NCBI RefSeq assembly: GCF_003480315.1
Contig: NZ_QUIV01000005.1
Span: 38,643 to 102,642 of the forward strand
Direction of reading: 5' to 3'
Source of the DNA: Clostridium sp. AM33-3
GTDB lineage: Bacteria; Bacillota; Clostridia; Lachnospirales; Lachnospiraceae
Length of the DNA: 64,000 nucleotides
The translations under genes and the position numbers were made by a program. Below are positions 18,032 to 27,806 of the stretch, in pieces. Below the pieces are notes generated by a model. It worked only from the letters and a program-made list of their open reading frames with translations. It searched no databases and was not told the origin of the DNA. Position 1 is the first letter of the stretch; each line of letters begins with the position of its first letter.

Positions 18032-18745
18032 CTATTCCGTTTTATCAAGAATGGTTTCATACCGCCCTGCCAGATCATAAACACGTTCTCTTGTGAGATC
18101 ACACAGGGAACGGATGTATTCTAACTCCTCCAGCGCGCTCCCGCTCTGCTTTTTGGAATTGGCCACCGCAGCGCTCTCCCGGTCACGGACCCAGCTGCGC
18201 TGCTCTGTAAAGAACGCGGTCTTTTCATCTCCGGACAGCTGCTGCTCCAGAGTTTCCAGGATGCTCTGCATTTTGCTTTCCCAAAGCTTTCTTTCTGACT
18301 CTGCCGCAGCCTTCAGGGCATTGGCGCTGCTGTCCGCAGACACACTCCGGCGCTTCTCCGCCTGGTCATCCAGCTCGGCGAGCTGTGCCAGGATACCGGT
18401 TTTTGTACCCGGCTGTCTTTCTTCTTTTTCCATGGCAATTCTGCCGGCCGTATCTTCCGCCTCCTCCGGCAGATCAGCCTGAGCCATAATCCTCGCATTT
18501 TCCGAAAGCGGTTCCTCACCGGGCTCAGCGGCTGTGTTCTGCACGGAAAAAGCGCGCGCTGCCTCCGCTGCGGCTTCTGTTTTCACAGGTGCCGTATCTG
18601 CCTGTCCTGACACAGCCTGTTGTGCCGCCTCTCCGGAAACATACTGCGCCTCGCTGCCCGCCAGATGCCGTGCAGAATAATCTGTGATTCCAATTCCTGC
18701 CACACAGATCACTGCAATGGCTACCCAGATTCCTTTTAGCTTCAT
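18032..18745 (-). CDS. Membrane-anchored LprI-like (DUF1311) protein
   Basis: A 237-residue extracytoplasmic protein. N-terminal membrane anchor (about residues 5-22, GIWVAIAVICVAGIGI), a long Ala/Glu-rich low-complexity linker (about 30-120), and a C-terminal domain with the lysozyme-inhibitor LprI N-terminal/DUF1311 pattern: QRSWVRDRESAA, LEELEYIRSLCDLTRERVYDL. In that family the domain can inhibit lysozyme, but most members are untested, and only one Cys of the usual pairs is visible here. ATG 18745 is preferred over TTG 18781. Terminator follows. The 160 bases upstream hold no further gene. Confidence 0.7.
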   Translation of the reverse strand: MKLKGIWVAIAVICVAGIGITDYSARHLAGSEAQYVSGEAAQQAVSGQADTAPVKTEAAAEAARAFSVQNTAAEPGEEPLSENARIMAQADLPEEAEDTAGRIAMEKEERQPGTKTGILAQLAELDDQAEKRRSVSADSSANALKAAAESERKLWESKMQSILETLEQQLSGDEKTAFFTEQRSWVRDRESAAVANSKKQSGSALEELEYIRSLCDLTRERVYDLAGRYETILDKTE

Positions 18746-18905
18746 AAATCCATCCGTCCTGCCTATTCTGTATTGTTCCAATCAAATTCCGATCCACTGA
18801 ACATACCATAACATAAACAGGTCTAAATGAAAATATAAGTTCAAAAGAAGTAAAGAATTGTAAGAAAGACTTAACAGTTTCCGGCAGCTGACAGTCCCGG
18901 AGCAA

Positions 18906-19388
18906 TCAGGCGTTGAGCCCTTCATCTGTGAGAAGGCTGCTCCCATCCGCCGCCGCGGTAGCCAGCTGGTCGCACCGTTCATTGAGCGGATGTCCGGCAT
19001 GGCCCTTCACCCAGATAAAATTCACCCGGTGGGCGGCCTTTGCTTTTAAAAGCCGCTCCCAAAGGTCAATATTTTTCACCGGACCGCTTTTTCCGCGTTT
19101 CCAGTTGTTCCTGACCCAGTTGTCGATCCAGTGCTGGTTAAACGCGTCTGTCAGATATTTGGAATCCGAGTACAGATCCACCTCGCAGGGACGGTTTAAC
19201 GCCTCTAACGCCACAATGGCCGCCATCAGTTCCATCCGGTTGTTGGTGGTTTTTTTGTATCCGGCAGACAGCTCCTTTTCGTGAAGCTGTCCCTTGCTGT
19301 CCGTAAAATGCAGGACTGCACCGTATCCTCCCGGTCCGTCCGGATTTCCCCTCGCTGAACCATCGGTGTAAATCTGTACTTTTGACAT
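18906..19388 (-). CDS. rnhA: Ribonuclease HI
   Basis: A 160-residue RNase HI that cleaves the RNA strand of RNA-DNA hybrids. Catalytic acids are seen in order: [18 protein letters not shown] segment (D9), RMELMA (E), YSDSKYL (D) and the final CDQLA (D). It has the basic handle region ([12 protein letters not shown]) of the E. coli-type enzyme. ATG 19388 ([10 protein letters not shown]) is preferred over a longer frame to 19469 that runs into the next gene. It follows the beta-CASP gene by 13 bases. RNase HII is also present in this window. Confidence 0.95.
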   Translation of the reverse strand: MSKVQIYTDGSARGNPDGPGGYGAVLHFTDSKGQLHEKELSAGYKKTTNNRMELMAAIVALEALNRPCEVDLYSDSKYLTDAFNQHWIDNWVRNNWKRGKSGPVKNIDLWERLLKAKAAHRVNFIWVKGHAGHPLNERCDQLATAAADGSSLLTDEGLNA

Positions 19389-19401
19389 TTCTGTTATTCT
19401 C

Positions 19402-21003
19402 CTATCTGTCCCATTTGTCACATAATGCATTGATCTGATCGGCAAATTTTGCCAGATCCTTGTTGGCACCGCCCTCGTTTCTGCGGATGACGCCCATCAG
19501 GCGCTCACCGGCAGCCAGAAGCCGTGCAAAGACACCACTGGCTTTCTTTGCCAGAGCACTCTTGGCCTGGATCGGGATACCTGCGGTTTCCCGTACCCAG
19601 ACACCCTTTATCAGGTCAAACTCAGAGCCTGAAAACGGCGCCTTGGCCGGTACACCGGTCTTTTCTGTGATGAGCTCGGCAAAGCGGTCGCAGACATCGT
19701 CATTGCCATGAACTACGAAAAACTGCTGAGGCTTCTTTTCAAAGGCCAGTGCCCAGGTCAGAAGACCATTCTGATCAGCGTGTCCGCTGATGTCGTGAAG
19801 CACCTCGATGTGGGCTTCCACATCAATGCTTTCACCAAAGAGCTTCACTTCCTTCGCACCGTCCACCAGGGCACGGCCAATGGTGCCGACAGCCTGGTAT
19901 CCGGCAAAGATCACCGTACATTCCCTGCGCCACAGATTGTGCTTTAAATGATGGCGGATACGTCCTGCGTCACACATGCCGGACGCAGAGATGATAACCT
20001 TCGGCTTTGCATCAAAGTTGATGTTGATGGACTCGTCACTGGTTACGGAAAGCTTCAGACCCGGAAAGGCAATCGGGTTGATGCCTTCCTCCACGAGCTC
20101 CCTGGTTTCTTCATCGTAGCATTCTGCCTGATTTTCCTTGAACACGTGGGTAGCCTCCACCGCCAGCGGACTATCCACATAAACCTCAAAATTATCATGA
20201 CCGTGGATCAGACGCTGGGCTTTGATCTGGCGGAAGTAATAAAGAAGCTCCTGGGTACGTCCTACCGCAAAGGCCGGGATCACGACATTGCCGCCCCGGT
20301 CCAGGGTTTCCTGGACGATCCGCACCAGCTCCGAAATATGATCCTTTCCCTTCTGGTGGAACCGGTCCCCGTAGGTAGACTCCATGACTGCGTAATCTGC
20401 TTCTTTCGTGTAGATCGGATCCCGGATCAGGGGCTTGTTGAAGTTGCCGATATCGCCGGAAAAAACGATTTTCTTCTCCACTCCGTCTTCCTTCATCCAG
20501 ATTTCAATGGAAGCAGAGCCCAGCAGATGGCCGATATCCGTAAACCGGACAGAAACCTCATCATTTACTTCCACAATTTCATCGTAGTAATATCCTTCAA
20601 AATGCTCCAGTACCCCCAGTGCGTCGCTCATCTCGTATAATGGCGGCACTTCCGGACGTCCGGCACGTCTTGCTTTTCTGTTTTTCCACTCTGCCTCCGT
20701 CTCCTGGATATGCGCAGAATCTTTTAACATGATGTTGCAGAGGTCGCAGGTGGCGTTGGTCGCAATGACACGCCCCTTGAAGCCCCTGGCATAAATATAA
20801 GGCAGCATACCCACGTGGTCAATGTGGGCATGGGTAAGAAGCACAAACTGGATATCAGACCACGGCACCGGCGGCTCTACATTTTCATAGATGTTTATGC
20901 CCTGCTCCATGCCGCAGTCTACCAGGAATTTACTGCTTCCGACTTCCAGATAATGACAGCTTCCCGTCACCTCATGAGCTGCTCCGCTGAAAACCAATCT
21001 CAT
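19402..21003 (-). CDS. MBL-fold beta-CASP ribonuclease/exonuclease (YSH1/CPSF-like)
   Basis: A 533-residue metallo-beta-lactamase-fold enzyme of the beta-CASP group. Zinc motif HAHIDH lies in the [11 protein letters not shown] segment, followed by a beta-CASP domain ([18 protein letters not shown]) and the RNA-specificity segment ending VVHGNDDV. Length and layout match the bacterial CPSF73-like proteins (COG1236), not RNase J. RNA substrate unknown. Good ribosome binding site (AAAAGGAGGG). About 60 residues after the RNA-specificity motif are not recognised. Confidence 0.9.
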   Translation of the reverse strand: MRLVFSGAAHEVTGSCHYLEVGSSKFLVDCGMEQGINIYENVEPPVPWSDIQFVLLTHAHIDHVGMLPYIYARGFKGRVIATNATCDLCNIMLKDSAHIQETEAEWKNRKARRAGRPEVPPLYEMSDALGVLEHFEGYYYDEIVEVNDEVSVRFTDIGHLLGSASIEIWMKEDGVEKKIVFSGDIGNFNKPLIRDPIYTKEADYAVMESTYGDRFHQKGKDHISELVRIVQETLDRGGNVVIPAFAVGRTQELLYYFRQIKAQRLIHGHDNFEVYVDSPLAVEATHVFKENQAECYDEETRELVEEGINPIAFPGLKLSVTSDESININFDAKPKVIISASGMCDAGRIRHHLKHNLWRRECTVIFAGYQAVGTIGRALVDGAKEVKLFGESIDVEAHIEVLHDISGHADQNGLLTWALAFEKKPQQFFVVHGNDDVCDRFAELITEKTGVPAKAPFSGSEFDLIKGVWVRETAGIPIQAKSALAKKASGVFARLLAAGERLMGVIRRNEGGANKDLAKFADQINALCDKWDR

Positions 21004-21054
21004 AAAGCACCCTCCTTTTGTATGTATGTGCTCTCGGAGTCCGAGGGTACATGG

Positions 21055-22530
21055 TTAAATGATGATGCAGATCAGGCCTCCGTTGCTGTCGTTGATGATC
21101 TTCTGGAGGGCATCCTGAAGCTTGGACTGGCATTCCTCCGTCATCTGGTTTACCTTGGCCTGAATTCCATCCTCCACAATCTGTTCTATGGATTTTCCGA
21201 AAATATTTGTCTCCCAGATCCCGTTTTCTTCCCTGTTTGCGTTGTCCTTCATATAAGCGATGAGATCCTGGGCCTGCTGCTCGCTTCCCACAATGGGGGC
21301 AATCTCTGTCTGGATCCGTGCCCGGATCAGATTGATGGACGGCGCTTCCGCCTTCATCTTAACCCCATAACGGTTTCCGTGCCGGATCACCACCGGCTCA
21401 TCCAGCACGATCTCCGAGCGCTCCGGCGTCACCACACCGTAACCTCTGGCCCGCACCTGCTCCAGCGCGTTCCGGATCTTGTCATACTCCTGTTTCTTTT
21501 CGGCCAGCTCCTTCAGCTGCTGCATGAGTTCATACTCATCCCCAATGGAGAGTCCGGAAAACTCACTTAAGATCTGATAATAATAATCTTCATCAAACAG
21601 CATCCGCACCGCGACTTTTCCGTCTGACAGATCCATGCGCCCGGTTTCCATGCTGCTTACCGCCTTCGCTTCATCATCCTTCCAGGAATCCGTAAGATCC
21701 TTCATCCTGCGGATATGGCTCATGGCATTGCGGGCTGCCTTCACAGCCTGCTGCTTCAGCCAGTGCGAAGCCGGCAGAAGTTCCAGCCACTTCGGGATCT
21801 GAAAATCCACCTCTGTGACCGGAAATTCAAAGAGGACCTGCTTTAAGATCTGATAAATATCCCCCGGCTTCAGCTGCTCGCAGTTCACCGGCATGACACA
21901 GACCTCATATTTCGTTTCCAATTCCTTTGCCAGATTTCTGGTTTCTTCCGAATATGGCCTGCTGGAGTTTAAAAGCACCAGAAACGGCTTTCCGATCTCC
22001 TGAAGCTCCCGGACTGCCGTTTCCTCTGGCTTTATGTAGGCCTGCCGCTCCAGCTCTCCAAAGGAACCGTCTGTGGTGATCACAAGTCCGATGGTGGAAT
22101 GATCCCGGATCACCTTGCGGGTACCGATTTCCGCTGCCATGGTAAAGGGAATGCTCTCTTCAGACCATGGCGTTTTCACCAGGCGCTCCTTTTCATTTTC
22201 CAAGTGCCCGCCGGCTCCCTCCGTCATAAAGCCCACACAGTCCACCAGCCGTACTTGTACAGCAGTATCTTCCCCCAGGGCAATACGGGCTGCCTCCTTG
22301 GGAACAAACTTCGGCTCCGTAGTCATGATGGTCTTTCCTGCCGCACTCTGAGGCAGTTCATCCCGGGTCCGATTCTTCTGGTTTTCATCGGTAATGCCCG
22401 GCAGCACCATCTGTTCCATAAATCGCTTGATAAAGGTAGATTTTCCGGTCCGCACCGGTCCTACCACGCCCAGATAAATCTCTCCGCCGGTCCTTGCCTG
22501 AATATCCCGGTATACACTGTACTGTTCCAT
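21055..22530 (-). CDS. spoIVA: Stage IV sporulation protein A
   Basis: The spore-coat basement ATPase that polymerises on the forespore surface and anchors the coat. 491 residues, the standard length. Walker A GPVRTGKST is at residues 24-32, and the C-terminus ends GGLICIII, the conserved tail that docks on SpoVM-decorated membrane. Expected to be sigma-E controlled; no promoter was called. This is the clearest evidence that the organism forms endospores. The 146 bases upstream (22531-22677) contain no gene and only weak inverted repeats. Confidence 0.98.
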   Translation of the reverse strand: MEQYSVYRDIQARTGGEIYLGVVGPVRTGKSTFIKRFMEQMVLPGITDENQKNRTRDELPQSAAGKTIMTTEPKFVPKEAARIALGEDTAVQVRLVDCVGFMTEGAGGHLENEKERLVKTPWSEESIPFTMAAEIGTRKVIRDHSTIGLVITTDGSFGELERQAYIKPEETAVRELQEIGKPFLVLLNSSRPYSEETRNLAKELETKYEVCVMPVNCEQLKPGDIYQILKQVLFEFPVTEVDFQIPKWLELLPASHWLKQQAVKAARNAMSHIRRMKDLTDSWKDDEAKAVSSMETGRMDLSDGKVAVRMLFDEDYYYQILSEFSGLSIGDEYELMQQLKELAEKKQEYDKIRNALEQVRARGYGVVTPERSEIVLDEPVVIRHGNRYGVKMKAEAPSINLIRARIQTEIAPIVGSEQQAQDLIAYMKDNANREENGIWETNIFGKSIEQIVEDGIQAKVNQMTEECQSKLQDALQKIINDSNGGLICIII

Positions 22531-22677
22531 ATAGACACTCCCCCTGCCAAAACAGCTCTGTTACCGGTGACAGACTAAAAATCCGATCACACCGGTCAGT
22601 ACTGTTTCTAATATATGCAGGAGCATCCTGGAATCATGCTTTTCTGATGCAGAAAATATAAGGATCCGCCGGATCGA

Positions 22678-23913
22678 TCAGCGTTTTCCCATGTACAGAT
22701 GCCGCGGGATTCCGTCTACCATAACAGACGGGGAATCCCCCTGGATCAGCGGTCTTACGTAGTCAATAAATTCTTCTGTCACATAAGTGCCATCCTTTGT
22801 GATCCACTCTCTTGGTACCATCTTCTCACCATTTGCGATCTTGTGCACATCGTAAATGCCGGTTGCGCACTGATACGGATCATCCGATACACGGTCAATG
22901 ACCACCATCTTGCCGGAATCCCCCTCATCGGCTGCCTTGACAGCAGCACCGCCGACCATAAAGGCCTCATTTACATCCACGCGGGATGCAAGATGCGCTG
23001 CACTGCGCTGTAAGGTAGAAAACTCCACGGCACGGGTTTTGCATCCAATATCACGATGAATCACGTTCGCCAGGTAGCTTGCGGTTCCGGTCAGCTGCTT
23101 ATGGCCGAAGGCATCGACATAATCGGAGGCACTTCCCAGCTCGCTGACATAACGGCCGTCCTGGATGCGGATACCCTCAGAAACTGCGACAACGACTACA
23201 TCCTTCCTGGTCAGAAGCTTGCGCACCTTTGCGGTAAACTTTTCGATGTCAAAGGTCAGCTCCGGCAGATAGATCAGATCCGGTCCGTCGCAGTCCTCTC
23301 CGCGGGACAAGGCAGCTGCACCGGTCAGCCATCCGGCATTGCGGCCCATGATCTCTATGATGATCACCTGCTGTTTTTTATAAGAGAAGCCAAGGCCGTC
23401 CCGGATCACTTCTTTGGTAGAGGTTGCAATGTATTTTGCGGCACTTCCATAGCCCGGCGTATGGTCGGTCAGGGCCAGGTCGTTGTCAATGGTCTTCGGA
23501 ACGCCCACGAACTTCTGGGACTGCCCCGTCAGAATTGCGTAATCCGACAGTTTTTTGATCGTGTCCATGGAATCATTTCCGCCGATATAAATAAAGCATT
23601 CAATATTCAGCTTATTTAAGATTTCAAAAATCTTTACATAAATGTCCTGATTTTCATGGATATCCGGCAGTTTATAACGGCAGGTGCCAAGGAATGCAGA
23701 CGGCGTACGTTTTAAGATTTCCACATCCAGATCACTGCGGATAAACTTGGAAAGATCCACGTACTGTTCATCCAGAAGCCCCTGGATTCCATACAGCATA
23801 CCGTATACCTTTTTCGCTCCGCGGTCAACCGCCGTCCGGTATACACCTGCAAGACTGGAATTGATAACGGCAGTCGGCCCTCCGGACTGTCCTACGATTA
23901 CATTGCCCTTCAT
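22678..23913 (-). CDS. pfp: 6-phosphofructokinase, pyrophosphate-dependent type
   Basis: Interconverts fructose 6-phosphate and fructose 1,6-bisphosphate. 411 residues with ATG 23913 (AAGGAGGG eight bases upstream; the frame to 23964 is longer). The phosphoryl-donor markers point to pyrophosphate: Asp114 in GGNDSMD where ATP enzymes have Gly, and Lys140 in PKTIDND where ATP enzymes have Gly. The substrate motif EIMGRNAGWL is present. PPi-PFKs are common in gut Lachnospiraceae; the reaction is reversible. Donor specificity is inferred from these two positions. Confidence 0.93.
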   Translation of the reverse strand: MKGNVIVGQSGGPTAVINSSLAGVYRTAVDRGAKKVYGMLYGIQGLLDEQYVDLSKFIRSDLDVEILKRTPSAFLGTCRYKLPDIHENQDIYVKIFEILNKLNIECFIYIGGNDSMDTIKKLSDYAILTGQSQKFVGVPKTIDNDLALTDHTPGYGSAAKYIATSTKEVIRDGLGFSYKKQQVIIIEIMGRNAGWLTGAAALSRGEDCDGPDLIYLPELTFDIEKFTAKVRKLLTRKDVVVVAVSEGIRIQDGRYVSELGSASDYVDAFGHKQLTGTASYLANVIHRDIGCKTRAVEFSTLQRSAAHLASRVDVNEAFMVGGAAVKAADEGDSGKMVVIDRVSDDPYQCATGIYDVHKIANGEKMVPREWITKDGTYVTEEFIDYVRPLIQGDSPSVMVDGIPRHLYMGKR

Positions 23914-23987
23914 AAGTAAACCCTCCTTCATATAAGCTTTGCGCAACAGGGTCCCCACACCCAATTACTTTGCCTAAATAATACCAT

Positions 23988-24026
23988 AAAAAGGAGCAAA
24001 AAGTCTAGGACTTTCCGCTCCTTTTT
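23988..24026. terminator. Strong terminator after livF (first Liv system)
   Basis: AAAAAGGAGC and GCTCCTTTTT form a perfect 10-pair stem with an inner AAAGTC/GACTTT extension. A/T runs on both sides make it functional in either direction; on the minus strand it ends the livHMGF transcript 72 bases after livF. Confidence 0.92.
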
Positions 24027-24098
24027 CGGTCGTTTTCAGACAGTTTGAATTTTTGAAACAAATTCTCGCTTTTTGTCAAACTGCGTCATCTGTTTATC

Positions 24099-24809
24099 TT
24101 ATTCACTTAAGTACGCCTTCTTAACGGAATCATCGTTCATGAGCTCCTTTGCGTCACCGCTGAGCACAATCTTTCCGGTTTCCAGCACGTAGGCACGGTT
24201 CGCAATGGAAAGCGCTTTCTTCGCATTCTGTTCAACCAGAAGGACTGTCACGCCGTCTGCATTGATCTTGCGGATGATATCGAAGATCTCATTGACATAC
24301 AGCGGGGACAGACCCATGGACGGCTCGTCCATGACGATCAACTTCGGATGAGACATCAGTGCACGGCCCATTGCCAGCATCTGCTGCTCACCACCGGAAA
24401 GCGTACCGGCCATCTGGTTTTTACGCTCTTCCAGTCGCGGGAATCGCGCATAAATCTCTTTCAGAGTCGCCTCCATCTCGTTTTTGTCATTGCGGGTGTA
24501 CGCACCCAGCTTTAAGTTCTGCAGAACCGAAAGCTCTGCGAACACGCGGCGTCCCTCCGGCACATGGGCAATACCCATTCCTACCAGCTTATAACCCGGA
24601 ATCTTTGTGATATTGTTTCCTTCATAGGTAATAGTGCCTGCCTTGGACGGGATCAGGCCGGTAATGGTCTGCAGTGTTGTGGTTTTCCCTGCGCCGTTTG
24701 CTCCGATCAGGGCAATGATCTCACCCTGGTTTACCTCAAATGAGATTCCCTTGATTGCCTGGATGACACCGTAGCAGACTTCCAGGTCTTTTACCTCAAG
24801 TATTGCCAT
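24099..24809 (-). CDS. livF: Branched-chain amino acid ABC transporter ATP-binding protein LivF
   Basis: One of two ATPases of a Liv-type importer. 236 residues with Walker A IGANGAGKTTT, signature LSGGEQQMLAMGRAL and Walker B LIVMDEPSMGLSP; the C-terminus (GDAKELMNDDSVKKAYLSE) is typical LivF. The gene follows livG by 12 bases and is the last gene of the operon, before the terminator at 23988-24026. The substrate, probably Leu/Ile/Val, is inferred from the family. Confidence 0.96.
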   Translation of the reverse strand: MAILEVKDLEVCYGVIQAIKGISFEVNQGEIIALIGANGAGKTTTLQTITGLIPSKAGTITYEGNNITKIPGYKLVGMGIAHVPEGRRVFAELSVLQNLKLGAYTRNDKNEMEATLKEIYARFPRLEERKNQMAGTLSGGEQQMLAMGRALMSHPKLIVMDEPSMGLSPLYVNEIFDIIRKINADGVTVLLVEQNAKKALSIANRAYVLETGKIVLSGDAKELMNDDSVKKAYLSE

Positions 24810-24821
24810 TGCTCTAACCTC

Positions 24822-25580
24822 CTACTCTCCAAGATAAGCCGTAATAACACGCTTATCATTCAGCACTTCCGATGTCTCACCCTGGGTCAGTACCTGACCG
24901 AAGTTTAAGACCGTCAGCTTTTCACAGATACCGGAAACCAGCTTCATGTCGTGCTCGATCAGAAGCACAGTCATATCAAAATGGTCACGCACGAAACGGA
25001 TGGTATCCATCAGCTCTGCGGTCTCGTTCGGGTTCATGCCGGCTGCGGGCTCGTCCAGGAGAAGAAGCTTCGGGTCCGTAGCAAGGGCGCGGGCAATTTC
25101 CAGCTTTCTCTGCTTGCCATAAGGCAGGTTGGATGCCTTGTAATCACACTCCTTATCCAGATCAAAAACCTTTAACAGCTCCATGGCCCGGGCGTTCATT
25201 TCCTTCTCTACTTTATAATAACGCGGAAGGCGGAAAATACCCTCGATGGTGGAATACGGATGATGGTTATGCAGGCCTACCTTTACGTTGTCCAGAACAC
25301 TTAAATCCTTGAACAGACGGATGTTCTGGAAGGTTCTTGCAATGCCTGCCTGATTGATCTCAATGGTGCTTTTTCCGGTCAGCTCTTTGCCATCCAGGAA
25401 AATAGCGCCGTGATCTGCCTTGTAGACACCGGTCAGCAGATTGAAAATGGTAGTCTTGCCTGCGCCGTTTGGTCCGATGAGGCCGTAAAGCTGTCCCTTT
25501 TCGATGGTCAGACTGAAATTGTCCACTGCTTTTAATCCGCCAAAAGAGATGCCGATATTTTTTACTTCCAGCATAGCCAT
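24822..25580 (-). CDS. livG: Branched-chain amino acid ABC transporter ATP-binding protein LivG
   Basis: 252-residue ATPase with Walker A IGPNGAGKTTIFN, the LivG-type insert (GIARTFQNIRLFKDLSVLDNVKVG), a signature segment degenerate as usual in LivG (LPYGKQRKLEIARAL), and Walker B LLLLDEPAAGMNP. It pairs with LivF on the cytoplasmic side of LivHM. The ATG lies one base after the livM stop. Confidence 0.96.
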   Translation of the reverse strand: MAMLEVKNIGISFGGLKAVDNFSLTIEKGQLYGLIGPNGAGKTTIFNLLTGVYKADHGAIFLDGKELTGKSTIEINQAGIARTFQNIRLFKDLSVLDNVKVGLHNHHPYSTIEGIFRLPRYYKVEKEMNARAMELLKVFDLDKECDYKASNLPYGKQRKLEIARALATDPKLLLLDEPAAGMNPNETAELMDTIRFVRDHFDMTVLLIEHDMKLVSGICEKLTVLNFGQVLTQGETSEVLNDKRVITAYLGE

Positions 25581-25581
25581 A

Positions 25582-26655
25582 TTATGCAGCCTCCTTTGCA
25601 GATTTTTTATTTTTCTTGATACGGTCCATGAAAACAGATCTCATCTCTATGGCCTTCGGACTGGAGTTGAAGATCATCATAACGATCAGGACTACTGCGT
25701 AGATCAGCATTCGGTAATCGTTCAGGCCGCGTAAAAGCTCCGGAAGCATGGTCAGGATAATCGCCGCGATCATGGAACCGCGGATATTTCCAAGTCCGCC
25801 CAGTACCACAAATACCAGGATCATGATGGACATATTATAGCCGAAGTTCTTCGGGGTTGCCGCCAGGGAGGAGAGGTTGTGGGCATACAGAACACCTGCA
25901 ACGCCTGCCAGGGCTGCGGAAATCGCAAATGCCATCAGCTTGTACTTGGTAATATTGATTCCCACGGACTCTGCCGCAATGCGGTTGTCGCGAATGGACA
26001 TAATGGCGCGTCCGGTGCGGGAATTGATCAGGTTTAACACGATAAACAGGGTGATCAGCACCAGGATGATGCCTACCGTAAAGGTTGCCGCCTTCGGAGT
26101 ACCGGTAATACCCTGTGCACCCTTGATGATGACAACGCCGTCCGCGCCCATGCCAAGGGATGTGGTATCCTTGATGGAAAAATGAAAGCCGTTGGAATCC
26201 ATTCCCACATACAGCACATTGATAAGGTTCTTGATGATCTCGCCGAATGCAAGGGTTACGATAGCCAGATAGTCACCCTTTAACCGCAGGACCGGAATAC
26301 CAATGATAATGCCGAACACGCCTGCAACAGCAGCTCCGATCAGGAGAGCCAGAAAGAAGCGCATGCCTACAGACGGGATCACATCTGTCATGCATTTGGT
26401 AAAAAACGCACCGGTAAAAGCACCTACGCACATGAAGCCTGCATGTCCCAGGCTTAACTCACCGAGAATACCGACTGTCAGGTTTAAGGATACAGCCAGG
26501 ATCACATAGATACACAGAGGAACCAGAAGTCCCTTTAACAGGCTTGTCATATGTCCGGTGGCTCCAAGGATCTGGACCAGGATCCAGCAGGCAATTACGA
26601 TCGCATAAGTGATGCTGTTCTGGATTAATAATCTGTTCTTTTTCATTCCATTCAC
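25582..26655 (-). CDS. livM: Branched-chain amino acid ABC transporter permease LivM
   Basis: 357-residue integral membrane permease with about eight to ten membrane segments and the LivM signature LSLGHAGFMCVGAFTGA and GDYLAIVTLAFGEI; the loop VGINITKYKLMAFAISAALAG contacts the ATPases. A basic C-terminal tail (DRIKKNKKSAKE) is cytoplasmic. Its start abuts the livH stop directly. Confidence 0.96.
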   Translation of the reverse strand: MNGMKKNRLLIQNSITYAIVIACWILVQILGATGHMTSLLKGLLVPLCIYVILAVSLNLTVGILGELSLGHAGFMCVGAFTGAFFTKCMTDVIPSVGMRFFLALLIGAAVAGVFGIIIGIPVLRLKGDYLAIVTLAFGEIIKNLINVLYVGMDSNGFHFSIKDTTSLGMGADGVVIIKGAQGITGTPKAATFTVGIILVLITLFIVLNLINSRTGRAIMSIRDNRIAAESVGINITKYKLMAFAISAALAGVAGVLYAHNLSSLAATPKNFGYNMSIMILVFVVLGGLGNIRGSMIAAIILTMLPELLRGLNDYRMLIYAVVLIVMMIFNSSPKAIEMRSVFMDRIKKNKKSAKEAA

Positions 26656-27537
26656 CTACACTTTCTCCGTAATCTTTTTTCCCAGGATTCCGGTCGGACG
26701 TACCAGCAGCACAATGATCAGCACTGCGAATACGATGGCATCAGAAAGCTGGGAAGAAATATATGCTTTGGAAAGATTCTCGATCACTCCTAGCAAAATA
26801 CCGCCGATCAGCGCGCCCGGAATGGAGCCGATGCCGCCGAAAACAGCTGCCACAAACGCCTTGATACCCGGCATGGAACCGGTGTAGGGAGTCAGGGACG
26901 GATATGCGGAGCACAACAGTGCGCCCGCGATCGCTGCCAGGGCAGAACCGATCGCAAAGGTGATCGCGATGGTGCTGTTGACATTGATGCCCATCAGGGT
27001 TGCCGCTCCGGTATCCTCAGATACAGCCAGCATAGCCTGACCAACTTTGGTCTTATTGATGAAGGTTGTCAGAGCTGCCATGATGATGATACAGGTAATG
27101 ATCGTAACCATGGTAACGCCGGAAATGGACAGGGCACCGCCTGCCAGCTTTAAGCTCGGCACATTCACAACAGATGTGAACTGACGCGCGTTGGATCCAA
27201 AGATCAGCAGCGCCACATTCTGCAGCAGGTAGCTGACACCGATAGCCGTGATCAGAACGGCCAGGGAGGATGCGCCGCGCAGCGGCTTATAAGCAACACG
27301 CTCAATCACGACACCCAGTACCGTACAGGCGATGACTGCCGCCAGAACGCCCACCATCGGCGGGAGTCCCAGGGTACTGACTATGGTAAAAATAACGAAG
27401 CCGCCTACCATAATAATATCACCATGGGCAAAGTTCAGCATTCTCGCGATACCGTAAACCATGGTGTAGCCCAGTGCAATGATCGCGTAAACACTGCCCA
27501 GGCTGATTCCGTTGATCAAATAAGACAGAAAACTCAT
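26656..27537 (-). CDS. livH: Branched-chain amino acid ABC transporter permease LivH
   Basis: 293-residue permease, first gene of livHMGF. Family markers: LNFAHGDIIMVGGF near residue 35 and the EAA-like loop LMGINVNSTIAITFAIGSALA. It forms a heterodimer with LivM. GAGGTGG ribosome binding site upstream. It has its own promoter and is separated from livJ by a terminator, so permease/ATPase levels can differ from binding-protein levels. Confidence 0.96.
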   Translation of the reverse strand: MSFLSYLINGISLGSVYAIIALGYTMVYGIARMLNFAHGDIIMVGGFVIFTIVSTLGLPPMVGVLAAVIACTVLGVVIERVAYKPLRGASSLAVLITAIGVSYLLQNVALLIFGSNARQFTSVVNVPSLKLAGGALSISGVTMVTIITCIIIMAALTTFINKTKVGQAMLAVSEDTGAATLMGINVNSTIAITFAIGSALAAIAGALLCSAYPSLTPYTGSMPGIKAFVAAVFGGIGSIPGALIGGILLGVIENLSKAYISSQLSDAIVFAVLIIVLLVRPTGILGKKITEKV

Positions 27538-27588
27538 GTACCTACCACCTCTTTACTTTTTTTCTATGAGAAATAAAACATAACTGGA

Positions 27589-27617
27589 ATTATAGCATAG
27601 TCAAATTTGAAGTTCAA
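27589..27617 (-). promoter_or_regulatory. Promoter of livHMGF
   Basis: Minus-strand -35 TTGAAC (27617-27612), 17-base spacer, -10 TATAAT (27594-27589), preceded by TGC so that it also fits an extended -10. Confidence 0.8.
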
Positions 27618-27730
27618 GCAAAAGTTCGCGAATGCGCACCATTTGTCCGCGTGGCAAAGACACGTTTTTCATGTCGTTTTTCCACGTATATCACGAACTC
27701 TCCAGGTGAACACAAATTACGGAAAGCCGA

Positions 27731-27764
27731 AAAAAGGGAACCGCCCTGCCGGACGATCCCCTTT
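27731..27764 (-). terminator. Terminator of livJ
   Basis: On the minus strand AAAGGGGA...TTCCCTTT, with inner CGTCC/GGGCG pairing (two G-T pairs), makes a stem followed by a T run. It lies about 40 bases after the livJ stop and before the livH promoter. Confidence 0.85.
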
Positions 27765-27806
27765 CGGATGTTTCCCTGCTGTTTGCGTGTTGGATACACG
27801 GAAAAA

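Noticed and set aside
21034..21046. Palindrome CTCGGACTCCGAG between spoIVA and the beta-CASP gene
   Set aside because: A one-base loop and no T run; too tight for a terminator and with no promoter nearby.
22656..22677. Terminator after PPi-PFK (GATCCG/CGGATC)
   Set aside because: Short stem with a one- to three-base loop and an interrupted T run; not strong enough to annotate.
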